Assembly (NCBI GenBank): GCA_963575745.1
Contig: CAUYUJ010020704.1
Location: 260,898-324,897 of the forward strand
Reading direction: 5' to 3'
Source: Prorocentrum cordatum
Lineage: Eukaryota > Sar > Dinophyceae > Prorocentrales > Prorocentraceae
Length of the DNA stretch: 64,000 bases
Shown: positions 62,805-64,000 of the stretch, in pieces
Layout of the letters: every line of letters starts with the position of its first letter
Position numbering within the stretch: the first letter of the stretch is position 1
Notes under the pieces: model-generated
Database searches by the model: none
Told to the model about the DNA's origin: nothing
The model's input: the letters and a program-made list of their open reading frames with translations, nothing else
Translations under genes and position numbers: made by a program

Positions 62805-64000
62805 GAAGGCGTCAGAAAGTACAACGACGAGTGTAGAATCAACCCTCTGGGACCCCCCGTTCGCTGCATTGAAGCGATACCCTCCCCCTTCGATTTGCAG
62901 CTTCTGTTCGGCAAGGCTCAGGCCCACCGTAGTCCTGGGCCTGATTTCTTTCGGGACGAGTTGTTCAAAGCTGACCCTTGTGGTCTGTCCGAGGTTTTTG
63001 CCCCTATCCTGGTCAAAGCTGCTGCGCGTTGCCGAGAGCCATTGATTTTTAAGCTCGGGGAGGTTGCCTTTTTTTCATAAAGGCAGTGGTGACATGTGGA
63101 CGGCTGCTGCGCAGCGCAACATACATAAATGCAACGCTATCTCCAAGATGCATCATCGCTTCTTGCGTCAGAAAGCCACGGATTTCATGCATGCTTCCCT
63201 TCTGCGCACGCAGGTGGGTGGTATCCAAGGCAAAGGTGTCGAACATGCATTGCTGGGCATACGGCTGCATTGGCACACTACGAAGCAGGCTAAACAAAGT
63301 GCAGGTGCCTTGTGTATTGATTTAGTTGCGGCTTTCTACGCTGCTGTGAAGCAGGTTGCGTTGGCGCCCCCCCGTGATGAGACCTCCCTTGCCCACGCTC
63401 TTGAAACTATGGAGCTCACCCCTTTCCTTCAGGAGGGCGTTAGAGCCCAACTTGTTGCCCCCCCCCCCTTCTTGAGGCCCATGCTGACACGGAGCACATC
63501 TTGTTCTTATTGCAGGAATCGCAATCAGGATCCATGTGGAAGCTCGGCCTTACGGCCTCTTGGGTTGCTCCCACTGTGGGGTCACGCCCAGGTTCCATTT
63601 TGGCTGGAGATGTTTTTAACGTGGTTTTCTCCAGCGCCCTCCGCGAAATCCAAGAGCGCATGAAAGCGGAAGATCTGATCTGGCAGGCCCCGCCTGCGCC
63701 CCACCATGCCTCCAGGCCCCAAGACTGGCAGGACCCAGTGGCGGATTTCTCCTTCGTGGATGATCTGACGGTCCTGGTGGGCGGACCAGCCAACGCGATT
63801 GTGCATCAACTTTCGAAGGTCTTCAGGATTATCCATGATTCCGTCGGCAAGCGTGGGCTTCGTGTCAATAGTTCCAAAACCAAAACCCTGATCTGTCTTA
63901 GAGGCCTCGGAGCGAAGGCGGCCACCCGTAATTTGTTTGATACCCTCCCGCCCAGGATTCATCTACCTTCTCTTGACGTACACATCGACGTCGTGCAAGT
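62805..64000 (+). CDS. Retroelement 2: reverse transcriptase domain, cut by window end
   Basis: LLFGKAQAHRSPGPDFFRDE, then SGDMWTAAAQRNIHKCNAIS (fingers), motif A ALCIDLVAAFYAAVKQ (63,310-63,355), motif B GSRPGSILAGDVFNVVF (63,580-63,630), motif C DFSFVDDLTVLVGG (63,745-63,785). Frame changes occur at T7 63,069-63,075 and C11 63,458-63,468. The motif B pattern SRPGS-LA-DV-FN is typical of LINE RTs seen in dinoflagellates (recollection). The thumb region begins before 64,000. Confidence 0.8.

Noticed and set aside
63585-63610. Spliced-leader match TTCCATTTTGGCTGGAG
   Set aside because: It lies inside RT motif B coding sequence and only about 10 bases agree.

Overview
The window is nuclear DNA of a eukaryote, almost certainly a dinoflagellate. 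The strongest sign is a relict spliced-leader sequence at 27,952-27,972: it matches the dinoflagellate trans-spliced leader, with one substitution, just upstream of a coding region. GC content is very high, coding density is very low, and exons float in a sea of di- and trinucleotide repeats. LINE-type reverse transcriptases are frequent, and several exon sets look like uncharacterised multicopy families. There are no bacterial operons, Shine-Dalgarno sites or CRISPR loci. A Prorocentrum-like genome is my guess, not shown. Two 100-base N gaps (18,857-18,956 and 39,410-39,509) mark a scaffolded draft assembly.

Layout. 1-6.05 kb: exons of one plus-strand gene (gene A, transposase-like in feel but unproven), its largest intron filled by (GA)n. 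6.2-8.4 kb: tandem repeats, a small hairpin element, a LINE C-terminal fragment and a pyrimidine/purine block. 8.6-10.1 kb: exons of an unknown gene (D). 10.5-15.2 kb: relics of a 32-bp repeat family, microsatellites, a large palindrome, an array of hairpin repeats and a 78-bp tandem array. 15.4-18.5 kb: exons of gene C, possibly methyltransferase-like. 19.4-26 kb: MITE-like elements, CpG-containing microsatellites and scattered exons (E). 27.95-33.27 kb: relict leader followed by gene B (at least six exons, unknown function) with palindrome-rich introns. 34.3-36 kb: a third copy of the palindrome unit and several perfect hairpins.

36.8-48.5 kb is the most unusual region. Long arrays of a 32-bp repeat (core TTTCGCTTGAGACATCCTC) abut two minus-strand genes: one with a Ulp1/C48-type protease signature and a zinc motif, the other coding for a coiled-coil protein of unknown function. 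Between them lies a broken plus-strand LINE (RT, zinc motif, RNase H, long C-terminal tail).

48.7-54.9 kb is mostly repeats: a foldback element, (ATC)n higher-order repeats and a 1.3-kb (GGA)n/(GAT)n block. 54.9-64.0 kb holds a second, long plus-strand retroelement: a Gln-rich zinc-finger protein (ORF1), a protein with a duplicated domain, then RNase H, apurinic-type endonuclease and reverse transcriptase in that unusual order, running off the window end. Nearly every frame break in these retroelements falls in a mononucleotide run, so some apparent pseudogenisation may be assembly error. Exon boundaries throughout are approximate, because dinoflagellate splice sites cannot be fixed by eye.
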